A DNA stretch of 64,000 nucleotides, from positions 1 through 64,000 of the forward strand of contig JBFXEW010000015.1 in the NCBI GenBank assembly GCA_050179685.1, given 5' to 3'. Both the position numbers and the translations under genes were made by a program. Source of the DNA: GWE2-40-63 sp050179685 (GTDB lineage: Bacteria; Bacteroidota; Bacteroidia; Bacteroidales; SZUA-534). Below are positions 51,871-60,534 of the stretch, piece by piece (position 1 is the first letter of the stretch; every line of letters begins with the position of its first letter). The notes beneath the pieces are model-generated. The model saw only the letters and a program-made list of their open reading frames with translations. It did no database searches and was not told where the DNA came from.

Positions 51871-52053
51871 ATGAGTAATCCGGAAAATAAAACCAAAGTT
51901 ACCGCATTCGAAAATGGACCCTTAATGATTGAAGGCAACTTTACGGTAAAAGGTGTTGATGGGGTACTGCTGTCGACTATGGACAAAGTATATTTATGCC
52001 GCTGTGGAAAATCGGCCAACAAACCTTTTTGCGACGGTTCGCATAAGAAATAA
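51871..52053 (+). CDS. small CDGSH iron-sulfur protein
   Basis: 60 residues, a single CDGSH domain with C43, C45, C54 and H58 (CRCGKSANKPFCDGSHKK). The segment before it (FENGPLMIEGNFTVKGVDG) mirrors the corresponding part of the neighbouring 150-residue protein (MRNGPILAEGSLTVVKPDG), so the two CDGSH modules probably arose by tandem duplication. Co-transcribed with it. Small but clearly real. Confidence 0.92.
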   Translation: MSNPENKTKVTAFENGPLMIEGNFTVKGVDGVLLSTMDKVYLCRCGKSANKPFCDGSHKK

Positions 52054-52068
52054 CTGGCAAGTCAGACT

Positions 52069-53724
52069 TTAGGGTTGCTTGGTATTTGAATAAACCAATT
52101 CGCCTCCAATCCAGGTTTGTTCAATCTTAAGATGTGGAATTTCCAATTCGGGAATCGACATAATATCTTGTTCCGTAACAACAAAATCAGCAAATTTTCC
52201 TTTTTCGATGCTGCCTTTCACTGCTTCTTCAAATTGTCCCTGGGCGGCCCAGATGGTCATGCCTTTAAGGGCCTGAACGCGTGAAAGCTTTTGTTTGGGA
52301 TAAAATCCGCCTTTGGGATTTCCGTCAAAATCGGTTCGCGCAATTGCCGAAAAGAATCCGTAAAGGGGATTTATGTCCTCAATGGGAAAATCGGAGCCAT
52401 TTATCAACCAATTGTTTTGATTGAGTAAATCCTGCCAGATGTAAGCATCGGTAATGCGCTCCGGACCCAGGCGCTCAGGAGCCCAGCTCATGTCCGATGT
52501 GCAATGTGTGGTTTGGATGCTGGGAATTATCTGGTACTGTTTGAATAGTTTTACATCGGCTTTATTTACAACCTGTGCATGTTCAATGCGCCAGCGCTGG
52601 TCATTTTTTCCTTTAAGTATATCGCCATAAATGTTCAGCATGATTCGGTTGGCCGAATCGCCAATGCAATGAGTGTTTACCTGATAATTGTATTGATGCG
52701 CTAAATTACACCAGGCTTTGAGGGAATCGATGGGTTCAACAATAATTCCCGAATTTTCCGGATCGTCGGTATATGGTTTTAGTAAAGCGGCCCCTCTCGA
52801 TCCCAAAGCGCCATCGGCATAAAGTTTTATGGAACGTACGTGAAGCCGATTGGTTTGGTAAAAGCCCTTTTTTACAAAATGTTCAATATTTTCATGACTG
52901 GGTTCCAGCATGGCGTAAATACGCGTCTTTAAGCGATTGCTTTTATTCAGTTCGTCGATTAACAATACCGTTTCTTTAGGCAAACCGGCATCGCCAACCG
53001 ATGTAAGGCCCACAGCAAAACAATTTTGCTGAGCTGCTAACAATCCCGAGGTTTCTTCTTCCGAGGTAGGTTCCGGAACAAACGACAATACCAAATCAAC
53101 CATCTTATCGATTAAGAGACCGCTGGGTTCGTTGTTTTTTATAAGCTGACTGCCTCCATGAATTTTAGTTGTGGCATCGATTCCTGCAATTTTGAGTGCG
53201 GCTGAATTGGCAATGGCAGCGTGTCCGTCAATCCGACGCAACAAAACCGGAATGTCGGGAAATAACTGGTCGAGCAACGCTTTGTCGGGGAATTCTTTGG
53301 TTTCCCAAAGGTTCTGATCCCAGCCCCGTCCGGTAATCCATTTGCCTCCGTAAGTTTCGTAATGTTTCTGGCAGCGTTCAGCCACTTCCTTATACGATTG
53401 GCTTCCCCGCAAATCGACCTGGGTAAGGGTCATACCATAACCATAAAAATGACAGTGTGGATCAATAAAACCCGGATAAACATATTTGCCCTTTAAATTG
53501 ATTACTTTATCGGAATAATATTGCGCATTAATTGTGGCATCGGGCCCAACGGCAACAAAAATGCCATCGACAATAGCCGCTCCCTGCACCACCGTGAAAT
53601 TATTATCGACGGTATATATTTTTGCGTTTTTAATAATTACGTCAGCTTCTTGTTTTAAGCTACACGAAGTTGATATCAGGCTTGTAAGCATCATGGTAAC
53701 AATAATTGTTTTATTCAGGTTCAC
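52069..53724 (-). CDS. lipoprotein amidohydrolase, YtcJ type
   Basis: 551 residues. N-terminal signal with lipobox (LISTSC, Cys21). Amidohydrolase 3/YtcJ family: metal site YVYPGFIDPHCHFYGYG (HxH), GRGWDQNLW, HGGSQL region, RWRIEHAQVV, and the late Asp in INGSDFPIEDINPLYGFF. Members hydrolyse unknown amides, often N-acyl amino acid or formamide-like substrates. Anchored in the envelope. Converges on the CDGSH gene with only 15 bp between. Confidence 0.88.
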   Translation of the reverse strand: MNLNKTIIVTMMLTSLISTSCSLKQEADVIIKNAKIYTVDNNFTVVQGAAIVDGIFVAVGPDATINAQYYSDKVINLKGKYVYPGFIDPHCHFYGYGMTLTQVDLRGSQSYKEVAERCQKHYETYGGKWITGRGWDQNLWETKEFPDKALLDQLFPDIPVLLRRIDGHAAIANSAALKIAGIDATTKIHGGSQLIKNNEPSGLLIDKMVDLVLSFVPEPTSEEETSGLLAAQQNCFAVGLTSVGDAGLPKETVLLIDELNKSNRLKTRIYAMLEPSHENIEHFVKKGFYQTNRLHVRSIKLYADGALGSRGAALLKPYTDDPENSGIIVEPIDSLKAWCNLAHQYNYQVNTHCIGDSANRIMLNIYGDILKGKNDQRWRIEHAQVVNKADVKLFKQYQIIPSIQTTHCTSDMSWAPERLGPERITDAYIWQDLLNQNNWLINGSDFPIEDINPLYGFFSAIARTDFDGNPKGGFYPKQKLSRVQALKGMTIWAAQGQFEEAVKGSIEKGKFADFVVTEQDIMSIPELEIPHLKIEQTWIGGELVYSNTKQP

Positions 53725-53904
53725 GGTTCAATAGTTTTAAAGGTATGCAACAAATTTTTGGCAACGAATAAAATTGATAAGCAAAGTAATTAAATTTACC
53801 GAATCGTATCGATTAACAAAGATGCAGATAATAACAAAACCCAACAAGTGGTGTTTTTGCTTATTGATAAATCAGCGGCTTTTAGCCCGAAAATCTTACA
53901 AGCT

Positions 53905-54258
53905 ATGAATATTGAAGCCATTCGGACGTATTGCCTGAAAAAGAAAGGAACTGAGGAAGCGATGCCTTTTGGCGATGATACCCTGGTTTTTAAAGTTATG
54001 GGTAAAATGTTTGCACTTGCCAATCTGGAAGGTGCGTTAAACCTAAATTTAAAATGCGATCCGGAGCTTGCGCTGGAACTACGCGAAAGATATCCCGCTG
54101 TTTTACCCGGTTACCACATGAACAAACAGCATTGGAATACCATTGTTATGGATGGTTCGGTTTCAGGAAAACAGGTTTGTGAATGGATTGATCATAGTTA
54201 TGATTTGGTGGTAAGTTCGCTCACAAAGAAGTTGCGCGAAGCATTGGATGGTTTATAG
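53905..54258 (+). CDS. MmcQ/YjbR family protein
   Basis: 117 residues from ATG 53905 (MNIEAIRTYCLKKKGTEEAMPFG); the frame is open upstream but the conserved family start is here. CyaY-like fold with FGDDTLVFKVMGKMFALANLEG, LNLKCDPELALELRERY and GYHMNKQHWNTIVMDG. The family is described as DNA-binding, though a metabolic or toxin role is also possible. A terminator and tRNA-Phe follow. Confidence 0.9.
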   Translation: MNIEAIRTYCLKKKGTEEAMPFGDDTLVFKVMGKMFALANLEGALNLNLKCDPELALELRERYPAVLPGYHMNKQHWNTIVMDGSVSGKQVCEWIDHSYDLVVSSLTKKLREALDGL

Positions 54259-54274
54259 TTGCGGCTAAAAACAA

Positions 54275-54301
54275 AAAAGGCCCGATAAAATCGAGCCTTT
54301 T
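54275..54301. terminator. bidirectional terminator between the MmcQ gene and tRNA-Phe
   Basis: AAAAGGC-C-CGA (54275-54285) pairs with TCG-A-GCCTTTT (54291-54301) around TAAAA, with A and T runs outside. Confidence 0.8.
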
Positions 54302-54307
54302 TAGAGG

Positions 54308-54380
54308 TGGTGCCACTCGGAATCGAACCAAGGACACATGGATTTTCAGTCCATTGCTCTACCAACTGAGCTATGGCACC
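54308..54380 (-). tRNA. tRNA-Phe (anticodon GAA)
   Basis: 73 nt on the minus strand: acceptor GGTGCCA pairs with TGGCACC; D arm AGCTCAGTTGGTAGAGC; anticodon arm with stem ATGGA/TCCAT and loop CTGAAAA, anticodon GAA; T arm with GGTTCGATTCC. The discriminator is A and the next bases are CCT, so the CCA end is not fully encoded. It is the only tRNA in the window, and lies downstream of lepA on the same strand beyond a terminator. Confidence 0.96.
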
Positions 54381-54495
54381 CCGTTTGCTAAAGAGCGATG
54401 CAAAAGTAGCGAAAAATCTTTTCCATCCAAATATTATTTCGAAAAAAAGCGACATTTTTTTGCGCTCTAAATAGAACCCGAATGTATTTATGCAA

Positions 54496-54528
54496 AAAAC
54501 CCTGAATACTAAGCTGTTTCAGGGTTTT
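54496..54528 (-). terminator. terminator of lepA
   Basis: AAAACCCTGAA (54496-54506) pairs perfectly with TTCAGGGTTTT (54518-54528). On the minus strand six T follow. Confidence 0.85.
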
Positions 54529-54548
54529 GGAGTTTTGTTTATGCTGTT

Positions 54549-56336
54549 TTAGTCGAGCTTAAGAACAGCTAAAAATGCTTTTTGGGGAACTTCAACGTTA
54601 CCAATTTGACGCATGCGTTTTTTACCCTTCTTTTGTTTCTCCAAAAGCTTACGTTTTCGGGTAATATCACCGCCATAACATTTGGCCGTAACATCTTTAC
54701 GAACAGCCTTTACTGTTTCGCGGGCAATAATTTTTGCTCCAATTGCTGCTTGTATGGCTATGTCGAATTGTTGACGTGGAATGAGTTCTTTTAATTTTTC
54801 GCATATTTTTCGGCCAAAATCGTAGGCATGATCTACATGTATCAGTGCCGAAAGCGCATCCACACTTTCACCATTCAGCAGAATGTCGAGCTTAATTAGT
54901 TTTGCCCGTTTAAACCCGGTGCGGTAGTAATCGAAAGATGCGTATCCTTTGGAGATGCTTTTAAGTTTATCGTAAAAATCGAATACAATTTCTGAAAGAG
55001 GCATCTCGAACGAAACTTCGACCCGGTTCGACGAAGTATAAACCTGGCTTTGCAGTTCGCCCCTTTTGTCGATGCAAAGTTTCATAATGGGGCCAATGTA
55101 GTCGGCTACGGTAATTATCTGCGCTTTAATGTAGGGCTCCTCAATATAATCAATCAGGTTTTCTTTGGGTAAACCCGATGGGTTATGGACTTCAATTTTC
55201 TCACCTTTTTTGGTGTAGCAGGTAAACGAAACGTTGGGCACGGTGGTAATTACATCCATGTCGAATTCCCGGTCGAGGCGTTCCTGAACAATTTCCATGT
55301 GGAGCAGCCCCAGAAATCCGCAGCGGAAACCAAAGCCGAGGGCTAACGACGATTCGGGCTCAAAAGTTAAGGAGGCGTCATTCAGTTGTAATTTCTCGAG
55401 CGATGCCCGTAAATCTTCATATTGGTCGGCATCAACCGGATAAACTCCGGCAAAAACCATGGGTTTTACATCTTCGAAACCAGCAACAGCACGGGTGCAT
55501 GGATTTTTTACATGCGTTATGGTGTCGCCCACCTTCACCTCTTTTGAGGTTTTGATTCCGGAAATAATATAGCCCACATCGCCGGTTCGTAATACTTCGC
55601 GGGGTTCGGGTTTCAGTCGCAAAACGCCCACTTCATCGGCATTGTATTCTTTTCCGGTATTCACAAATTTTACCAGGTCGCCTTTGCGTATTTCGCCATG
55701 ATTTACTTTAAAGTAGGCAATAATTCCACGGAATGAGTTAAACACCGAATCAAAAATCAGGGCCTGTAAGGGGGCATCTTTTTCGCCACTGGGAGCTGGA
55801 ATCTTTGTTATGATGGCTTCCAGAATATCCTGAACACCCTGGCCGGTTTTACCACTGGCTTCAATAATTTCCGATTCGTCGCAACCAATCAATTCAATAA
55901 TCTGATCTTTTACCTCTTCGGGCATGGCATTGGGCAAGTCCATTTTATTTAAAATGGGAATAATTTCAAGGTTGTGCTCAATGGCCAGGTAAAGGTTCGA
56001 TATGGTTTGGGCCTGAATTCCCTGTGTAGCGTCAATAATTAGCAGCGCACCTTCGCAGGCTGCAATGGAACGCGACACTTCGTACGAGAAATCGACGTGT
56101 CCCGGAGTGTCAATTAAATTGAGTACATATTTTTGCTTATTCCACTCATAATCCATCTGAATGGCGTGGCTTTTTATGGTAATGCCCCGCTCGCGTTCGA
56201 GGTCCATGTCGTCAAGAACCTGAGCCTGCAAGTCACGCTCGCTAATTGTATTGGTAACCTGCAATAAGCGGTCGGCCAAAGTACTTTTCCCATGGTCGAT
56301 ATGGGCAATGATGCAAAAGTTACGAATATTCTCCAT
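54549..56336 (-). CDS. lepA: elongation factor 4 (LepA)
   Basis: 595 residues, standard length. Ribosome-bound translational GTPase. G1 AHIDHGKSTLADRL, RGITIKSHAI switch, DTPGHVDF, NKMDLPNA; then EF-G-like domains with GFRCGFLGLLHMEIVQERL, and the LepA-specific C-terminal domain with CYGGDITRKRKLLEKQKKGK. Single gene with promoter and terminator. Confidence 0.97.
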   Translation of the reverse strand: MENIRNFCIIAHIDHGKSTLADRLLQVTNTISERDLQAQVLDDMDLERERGITIKSHAIQMDYEWNKQKYVLNLIDTPGHVDFSYEVSRSIAACEGALLIIDATQGIQAQTISNLYLAIEHNLEIIPILNKMDLPNAMPEEVKDQIIELIGCDESEIIEASGKTGQGVQDILEAIITKIPAPSGEKDAPLQALIFDSVFNSFRGIIAYFKVNHGEIRKGDLVKFVNTGKEYNADEVGVLRLKPEPREVLRTGDVGYIISGIKTSKEVKVGDTITHVKNPCTRAVAGFEDVKPMVFAGVYPVDADQYEDLRASLEKLQLNDASLTFEPESSLALGFGFRCGFLGLLHMEIVQERLDREFDMDVITTVPNVSFTCYTKKGEKIEVHNPSGLPKENLIDYIEEPYIKAQIITVADYIGPIMKLCIDKRGELQSQVYTSSNRVEVSFEMPLSEIVFDFYDKLKSISKGYASFDYYRTGFKRAKLIKLDILLNGESVDALSALIHVDHAYDFGRKICEKLKELIPRQQFDIAIQAAIGAKIIARETVKAVRKDVTAKCYGGDITRKRKLLEKQKKGKKRMRQIGNVEVPQKAFLAVLKLD

Positions 56337-56363
56337 CTATCAATCAGTCAATAATTTTGGCTG

Positions 56364-56371
56364 CAAAGATA
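56364..56371 (-). promoter_or_regulatory. -7 promoter element of lepA
   Basis: Minus strand TATCTTTG followed by CAGCC, an exact TAnnTTTG match about 28 bp upstream of the start. The CAGCC tail matches that of the satP promoter. Confidence 0.6.
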
Positions 56372-56475
56372 ATCAAAGAATTGAGTTTACCATCTTTGGT
56401 AAATTAACAAAGGAACGATTTTGTTGGTTTTTAATTGAATGAAAATGTCTTAGTTGGAAAATTAATAAAACTTAG

Positions 56476-56483
56476 TATTTTTG
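56476..56483 (+). promoter_or_regulatory. promoter of the TonB_C/MORN protein gene
   Basis: TATTTTTG (-7) with TTG at 56454-56456, 19 bp upstream, as the -33 box. It is the clearest full Bacteroidota-type promoter in the window. The leader to ATG 56517 is about 30 nt. Confidence 0.65.
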
Positions 56484-56516
56484 ATAACTTACAAAGAACC
56501 ATTTTTACCATTTATC

Positions 56517-58187
56517 ATGAAAAAAGAATTTCTTTTATTTTTATTTATTTTAGCTGTAATTAAGTTATTGGCTCAGGATGTTGTAAAAAATAATCAGATT
56601 GGGAACTATTTTGATATCAACGGACAGCCCATTTTTGGTTTTTACGATAATGATTATATCCCTGAAAAGTCATTACAAGTTTCACATTATATAGGAGCAG
56701 ATTATACTCCTGGTTATTACTATGATTTAAATAGCAATAAAATTGAAGGATTTATTAAGTATTCACAATATGCTGGAAATTTTGAATTTAAGCCGGATAT
56801 GGTTTCAAAAAAAGTGACTTTAAATCCGAAAAATTGCTTAAGTTTCGTTATTAGGAAAGATTCCATCGTTTCTATTCAGAATTTTGCCGTGCAACTTAAA
56901 TCCGGAACGCTTACTAAAACAAAGCCTGAGTTTGCTGTAGTTTTAGATGTTTTTGATGGAATGACATTTTACAAACACACCACAAACGGATCTCAAAATC
57001 CTTTAGAAACCTTTCTATTAAAATATGATGGAGCTTATGATTATAAAAGCTTCCCCAAAAAGGATAAAAAATTCATTAAATATGCAACTCAGGTTTTCAA
57101 GGACTATCCCTTCTTGGTACAAAGTATCAGTAATGGAACCCTGGTGGAGAAAGATATGCCTTCTATCATAAAAATTTTAAAATATGCGGGTTATTTCGAG
57201 AAGCATAAACCGATTTGTTTTAATAGTTCATGGGATGAAGTAGAAGCAAGCGAAAACTATAGTTATTTTGCAGAAATTCAATCTTTTAAGGATTCCGTAT
57301 TTCACCTGAAATATTTTTTGAAAGATTCCACTCCTTTATTTGAAGGTGATTTTACTGGTTTTTATCCGCATCGTCAAAAAAATAAATTTGTTTATTACTA
57401 CCCCAATGGAACCATCAGAAAAACCATTGAATATCGCAACAATAATCAAAATAGAATTCAATTATTTTATAAAACCGGAAATCTTCAATTCCAGTATAGC
57501 TATTTCGAAAACACCTTATTTATTGAAAAAGCCCTTACTGAAAATGGCGAAGAAAAATTGGATTCCCATAAAAGTGGAGCGATTGAAATTTTAGATGGCT
57601 TGAATCAGCGAACAATAAATTATTCCTTCGTCCAGGGAAAATTGAATGCCGTTTATTATTTGGATACTAAAGGTAGAAAGATTTATCAGTATTGTCAGCA
57701 ATCGGCTGAAATTAAAAACTTCAAATCTGTTCAAAACAAATTAAATTTGCCGGAAGTAAATACGGATAATGCGCTCGTTGCAATAGAATCATTTAGTTCA
57801 AAGCCTGCTTTATCCGAAAAATTTAGGTATCCAAAGGCCGCTGTTGATGCCGACATTCATGGTTTTGTTTTGGTAAAATGCCTCGTTGAGACCGATGGTA
57901 GAATTTCAGATTATAAATTAGTAAAAGGAATTTCCACTGAAAGTGATGCGGAGATAGTAAATAAACTTTCCGATTTAATTGGAGAGCTTAAATGGCGGTC
58001 GGCAAAAGTAGATGATGTGGAAGTCCCACAAGAAGTAATTTTGCCCATTGATTTTTCAATTGTTGGATTTTCGCGTTATAGAACCAATTATTATGGCAAT
58101 CGAAATTATTTTTGGAATCCAGCTATGAATCGGCCATACATTCCTGCCATGAAACCCCCAACAATGGCTCCAGCATTTAGATTCTAG
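56517..58187 (+). CDS. exported protein with MORN-like repeats and TonB C-terminal domain
   Basis: 556 residues from ATG 56517. Signal peptide MKKEFLLFLFILAVIKLLAQ. The middle (about 270-380) has MORN_2-like repeats (YYYPNGTIRKTIEY, FYKTGNLQFQYSY). Residues 440-530 form a TonB C-terminal domain (KFRYPKAAVDADIHGFVLVKCLVETDGRI ... LKWRSAKVDDVEVPQEVILPIDF). There is no inner-membrane anchor or proline-rich linker, so it is not a classical TonB; such proteins are common and uncharacterised in Bacteroidota. Base composition is more AT-rich than its neighbours. Confidence 0.8.
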   Translation: MKKEFLLFLFILAVIKLLAQDVVKNNQIGNYFDINGQPIFGFYDNDYIPEKSLQVSHYIGADYTPGYYYDLNSNKIEGFIKYSQYAGNFEFKPDMVSKKVTLNPKNCLSFVIRKDSIVSIQNFAVQLKSGTLTKTKPEFAVVLDVFDGMTFYKHTTNGSQNPLETFLLKYDGAYDYKSFPKKDKKFIKYATQVFKDYPFLVQSISNGTLVEKDMPSIIKILKYAGYFEKHKPICFNSSWDEVEASENYSYFAEIQSFKDSVFHLKYFLKDSTPLFEGDFTGFYPHRQKNKFVYYYPNGTIRKTIEYRNNNQNRIQLFYKTGNLQFQYSYFENTLFIEKALTENGEEKLDSHKSGAIEILDGLNQRTINYSFVQGKLNAVYYLDTKGRKIYQYCQQSAEIKNFKSVQNKLNLPEVNTDNALVAIESFSSKPALSEKFRYPKAAVDADIHGFVLVKCLVETDGRISDYKLVKGISTESDAEIVNKLSDLIGELKWRSAKVDDVEVPQEVILPIDFSIVGFSRYRTNYYGNRNYFWNPAMNRPYIPAMKPPTMAPAFRF

Positions 58188-58484
58188 AAATTAATTTTAT
58201 GAGAAACATAAATAAAAGGAACATTGATTAATCTGCAAAAAATAGAGTTCTTTTTCTTTTGATTGTCATTACTTATTTGCTGATCTGAATATAACGAATC
58301 GTTTATGTATTGTTCCAGGGATTGCAATGGATGGGTTTCTTCATCCAGAATTAAAATGGTTTTTATTTTACCGGCCGGGGAAGGCTATTCTTTGGTTATT
58401 TATTCTAAGTGATTGGTTTCTGTGTGTTGCCTCCAGATTCTGGTTTGGAGCGACGGCCAAATGCTTTACTGCCAGTTACTGCGA
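58188..58484. other. non-coding stretch with an orphan minus-strand frame
   Basis: On the minus strand 58184-58384 is open for 66 codons (it includes KTILILDEETHPLQSLEQY) but has no ATG, GTG or TTG start giving a sensible protein and runs into the 3' end of the preceding gene. It may be a gene remnant. The rest shows nothing recognisable. Confidence 0.35.
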
Positions 58485-58778
58485 TAAAGTATTTTCGCAG
58501 GGGTAAACGGATTATAATCCGCTTGTTTTGGCGTTTCCGCAGGACTACGAAGGCGTCTCCTGTCGTCATTTGGTGCTTCCGAAGTAGTACGGAGGAGCCA
58601 AATGGCGTGAATTGGTGCTTCTGAAGTGGTACGAAAGCACCAAATGGCTTGAATTGATGCTTCTGAAGTGATACACGGGCATCAATCCGACTGATTTGGC
58701 TCTTTTGTAGTGCTACGGAAGTATCAGCCGGAGTGAATTATTGCTTATGTGCTGCTACGGAAGCATCCTTTGGAAAAA
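58485..58778. repeat. 42-bp tandem array, seven units, each able to form a hairpin
   Basis: Units start exactly every 42 bp at 58485 (diverged), 58527, 58569, 58611, 58653, 58695 and 58737. The shared pattern is TTGGTGCTT-C-GAAGTGGTACG-AAGCACCAA-TGGCTTGA. In the 58611 unit TTGGTGCTT pairs with AAGCACCAA; in the 58653 unit TTGATGC pairs with GCATCAA, a compensatory change that preserves pairing. Stops interrupt every plus-strand frame. There are no spacers of CRISPR type. Confidence 0.75.
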
Positions 58779-58850
58779 AATTCAGAGGTTTTTAATTCAC
58801 CGAAAATGCCAATCTTCGAGTCTGTGCAGTCCACAGCCGGCAGTCTTTCG

Positions 58851-58963
58851 AGAGTCTAAAATCTAGTATCTAAAGTCTAACTTCTTCAATCAATTGTGTT
58901 ATAGTGAAAAGTTCTTAAGTCATAAGTCTTGGGTTTTGTGCCTAAAGTCTAAATGTCTAACAG
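58851..58963. repeat. low-complexity GTCTAAA-type repeat
   Basis: Short words of the type AGTCTAAA, ATCTAG, TATCTAAAGTCTAA, AAGTCATAAGTCTT and AAAGTCTAAATGTCTAA recur about nine times between the hairpin array and the DUF3109 gene. Probably simple-sequence filler. Confidence 0.55.
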
Positions 58964-59539
58964 CTATTTGCTTTTCAGGAATTCGTCGGCGGCAATTTCC
59001 AATTGCTTGTACCACTCGGCTCCGTATTTACGGATTAAAGGGTTTTTTACAAACTTGTAAATGGGTACGCCCAGCTTTTCGCCATGGATTCGGGCAGGGA
59101 TGCAAAGCTTGTTGCGTTCATAATTCAAGGCTTCGAACTCGGTAAATTTGCTAATTCTTATGGGGTATAAATGGCAACTCAGGGGTTTTTGAAAATCGAT
59201 TTCGCCATTCAGATACGCTTTTTCGATGGCGCAAAATACAATGCCTTTTTCATCACGATAAGTGTAGGCGCATTCCCGGTTATTAACCAATGGGGTTACC
59301 TTATCGCCATCGGCATCGATTACCCATTTGCCTTGTTTTTCAACTTCGGCAATGCCTTCGGGAGTCATGTGTTTTTTTACCGTCTCAAAAATTTCTTCCA
59401 GTTTTTGCGTTTCGTTAGCTTCCAAAGGGGCGCCGGAGTCACCTTCAACACAGCAGGCTCCTTTGCAGGCTCCCAAATCGCACACAAAAGTTTTTTCAAG
59501 AATATCTAAACTAATCAGGGTATTGTCGATCTGTAACAT
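58964..59539 (-). CDS. DUF3109 family cysteine-rich protein
   Basis: 191 residues. DUF3109: FVCDLGACKGACCVEGDSGAPL near residue 18-39 (Cys20, 25, 29, 30), LVNNRECAYTY, GIVFCAIEKAY and PLSCHLYPIRI. The pattern resembles YkgJ-type putative metal-chelating proteins that bind zinc or iron-sulfur clusters. Role unknown. A near-consensus -7 element followed by CAGCC (minus strand TAATTTCGCAGCC) lies about 20 bp upstream. Confidence 0.9.
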   Translation of the reverse strand: MLQIDNTLISLDILEKTFVCDLGACKGACCVEGDSGAPLEANETQKLEEIFETVKKHMTPEGIAEVEKQGKWVIDADGDKVTPLVNNRECAYTYRDEKGIVFCAIEKAYLNGEIDFQKPLSCHLYPIRISKFTEFEALNYERNKLCIPARIHGEKLGVPIYKFVKNPLIRKYGAEWYKQLEIAADEFLKSK

Positions 59540-59643
59540 AGTTTGTATTTTATGGCTGCGAAATTACATGAAAGAAAAATGATGCGCAAATACGAATTAA
59601 TAGTTAATTTCGGCATTTTACTACGGGAATATTTGAATAAAGT

Positions 59644-60534
59644 ATGAATATTAAATACCTAAAGCATAAGGCTATTGATAAAAACCGATGGGATGCTTGT
59701 ATTAACAAGGCTCCCAATGGACTGGTCTATGGCCTGAGCTGGTATCTCGATGTGGTTTGTCCGGGCTGGGATGCGCTGGTTGCTGACGACTATTCGGCGG
59801 TTATGCCTTTACCCTGGAAACAAAAACTGGGAATTAAATATATATATCACCCTTTGTTTGCCCAGCAATTGGGGGTGTTTGGTTCCAGCGATTATACACA
59901 AACACCTGCAACTTTTTTAAAAAATGTACCCAAATCTTTTATGAGAACGGAGTTTTCATTGAATCACCAGATTCGGGTTGACAGTTCTTTAGCTTCGGTT
60001 CGGAAAAATTATCTGTTAAATCTTAATTATCCTTACAAAACGCTTACAAAGGGTTTTAATGAAAACACTAAACGAAACATTGGCAAAAGTCGCAAAAGTG
60101 ATATTAAATTAGTCGGGCAGGTTTCGCAACGAGCATTTATGGAATTAAAGCGCTCTAATCCGGTAAATGATTTAAAAGAAGCTGAATATCAAACAATGGG
60201 TAATTTGATTGCGGTTCTTATCGATAAAAAGCTGGGTCAGCTAATAGGATGCTCCGATGCAAAGGGGAATTTAATTGCTGCGGCTTTGTTTGTAAAATTC
60301 AAGAACAGGCTTATTTATATGTTTTCCGCCTCGGCAAATGAGGGAAAAAACAGCCGGGCTATGTTTTTAATTCTTGATGAAGTTGTAAAAAATAACGCAG
60401 GAACCAACACCTTGCTTGATTTTGAAGGTTCGATGATTGACGGCGTTGCCCGTTTTTTTTCCGGGTTTGGAGCACAAGCTGAACACTATACCCGGATAAA
60501 ATACCTGAACCTGCGTAGGTTTCGGCTTCCTTAA
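59644..60534 (+). CDS. FemAB/GNAT-like acyltransferase of unknown substrate
   Basis: 296 residues. The layout looks like two GNAT-like halves as in FemAB proteins: an N-terminal half (NRWDACINKAPNGLVYGLSWYLDVV, YSAVMPLPWKQKLGIKYIYHP) and a C-terminal half (LIGCSDAKGNLIAAALFVKFKNRLIYMFSAS, LLDFEGSMIDGVARFFSGFGA). The conserved LDFEGS..DGVARFF..FGA block is typical of a Bacteroidota family usually left as hypothetical. Assignment to the FemAB/GNAT superfamily is inference from pattern. It converges on the sulfotransferase with a 4-bp overlap. Confidence 0.7.
   Translation: MNIKYLKHKAIDKNRWDACINKAPNGLVYGLSWYLDVVCPGWDALVADDYSAVMPLPWKQKLGIKYIYHPLFAQQLGVFGSSDYTQTPATFLKNVPKSFMRTEFSLNHQIRVDSSLASVRKNYLLNLNYPYKTLTKGFNENTKRNIGKSRKSDIKLVGQVSQRAFMELKRSNPVNDLKEAEYQTMGNLIAVLIDKKLGQLIGCSDAKGNLIAAALFVKFKNRLIYMFSASANEGKNSRAMFLILDEVVKNNAGTNTLLDFEGSMIDGVARFFSGFGAQAEHYTRIKYLNLRRFRLP

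Noticed and set aside
53848..53904. GTG start for the MmcQ/YjbR protein
   Set aside because: The conserved family N-terminus begins at ATG 53905.
58485..58778. Possible CRISPR array or integron attC array
   Set aside because: The whole 42 bp repeats without spacers; there are no cas genes, integrase or cassette genes.
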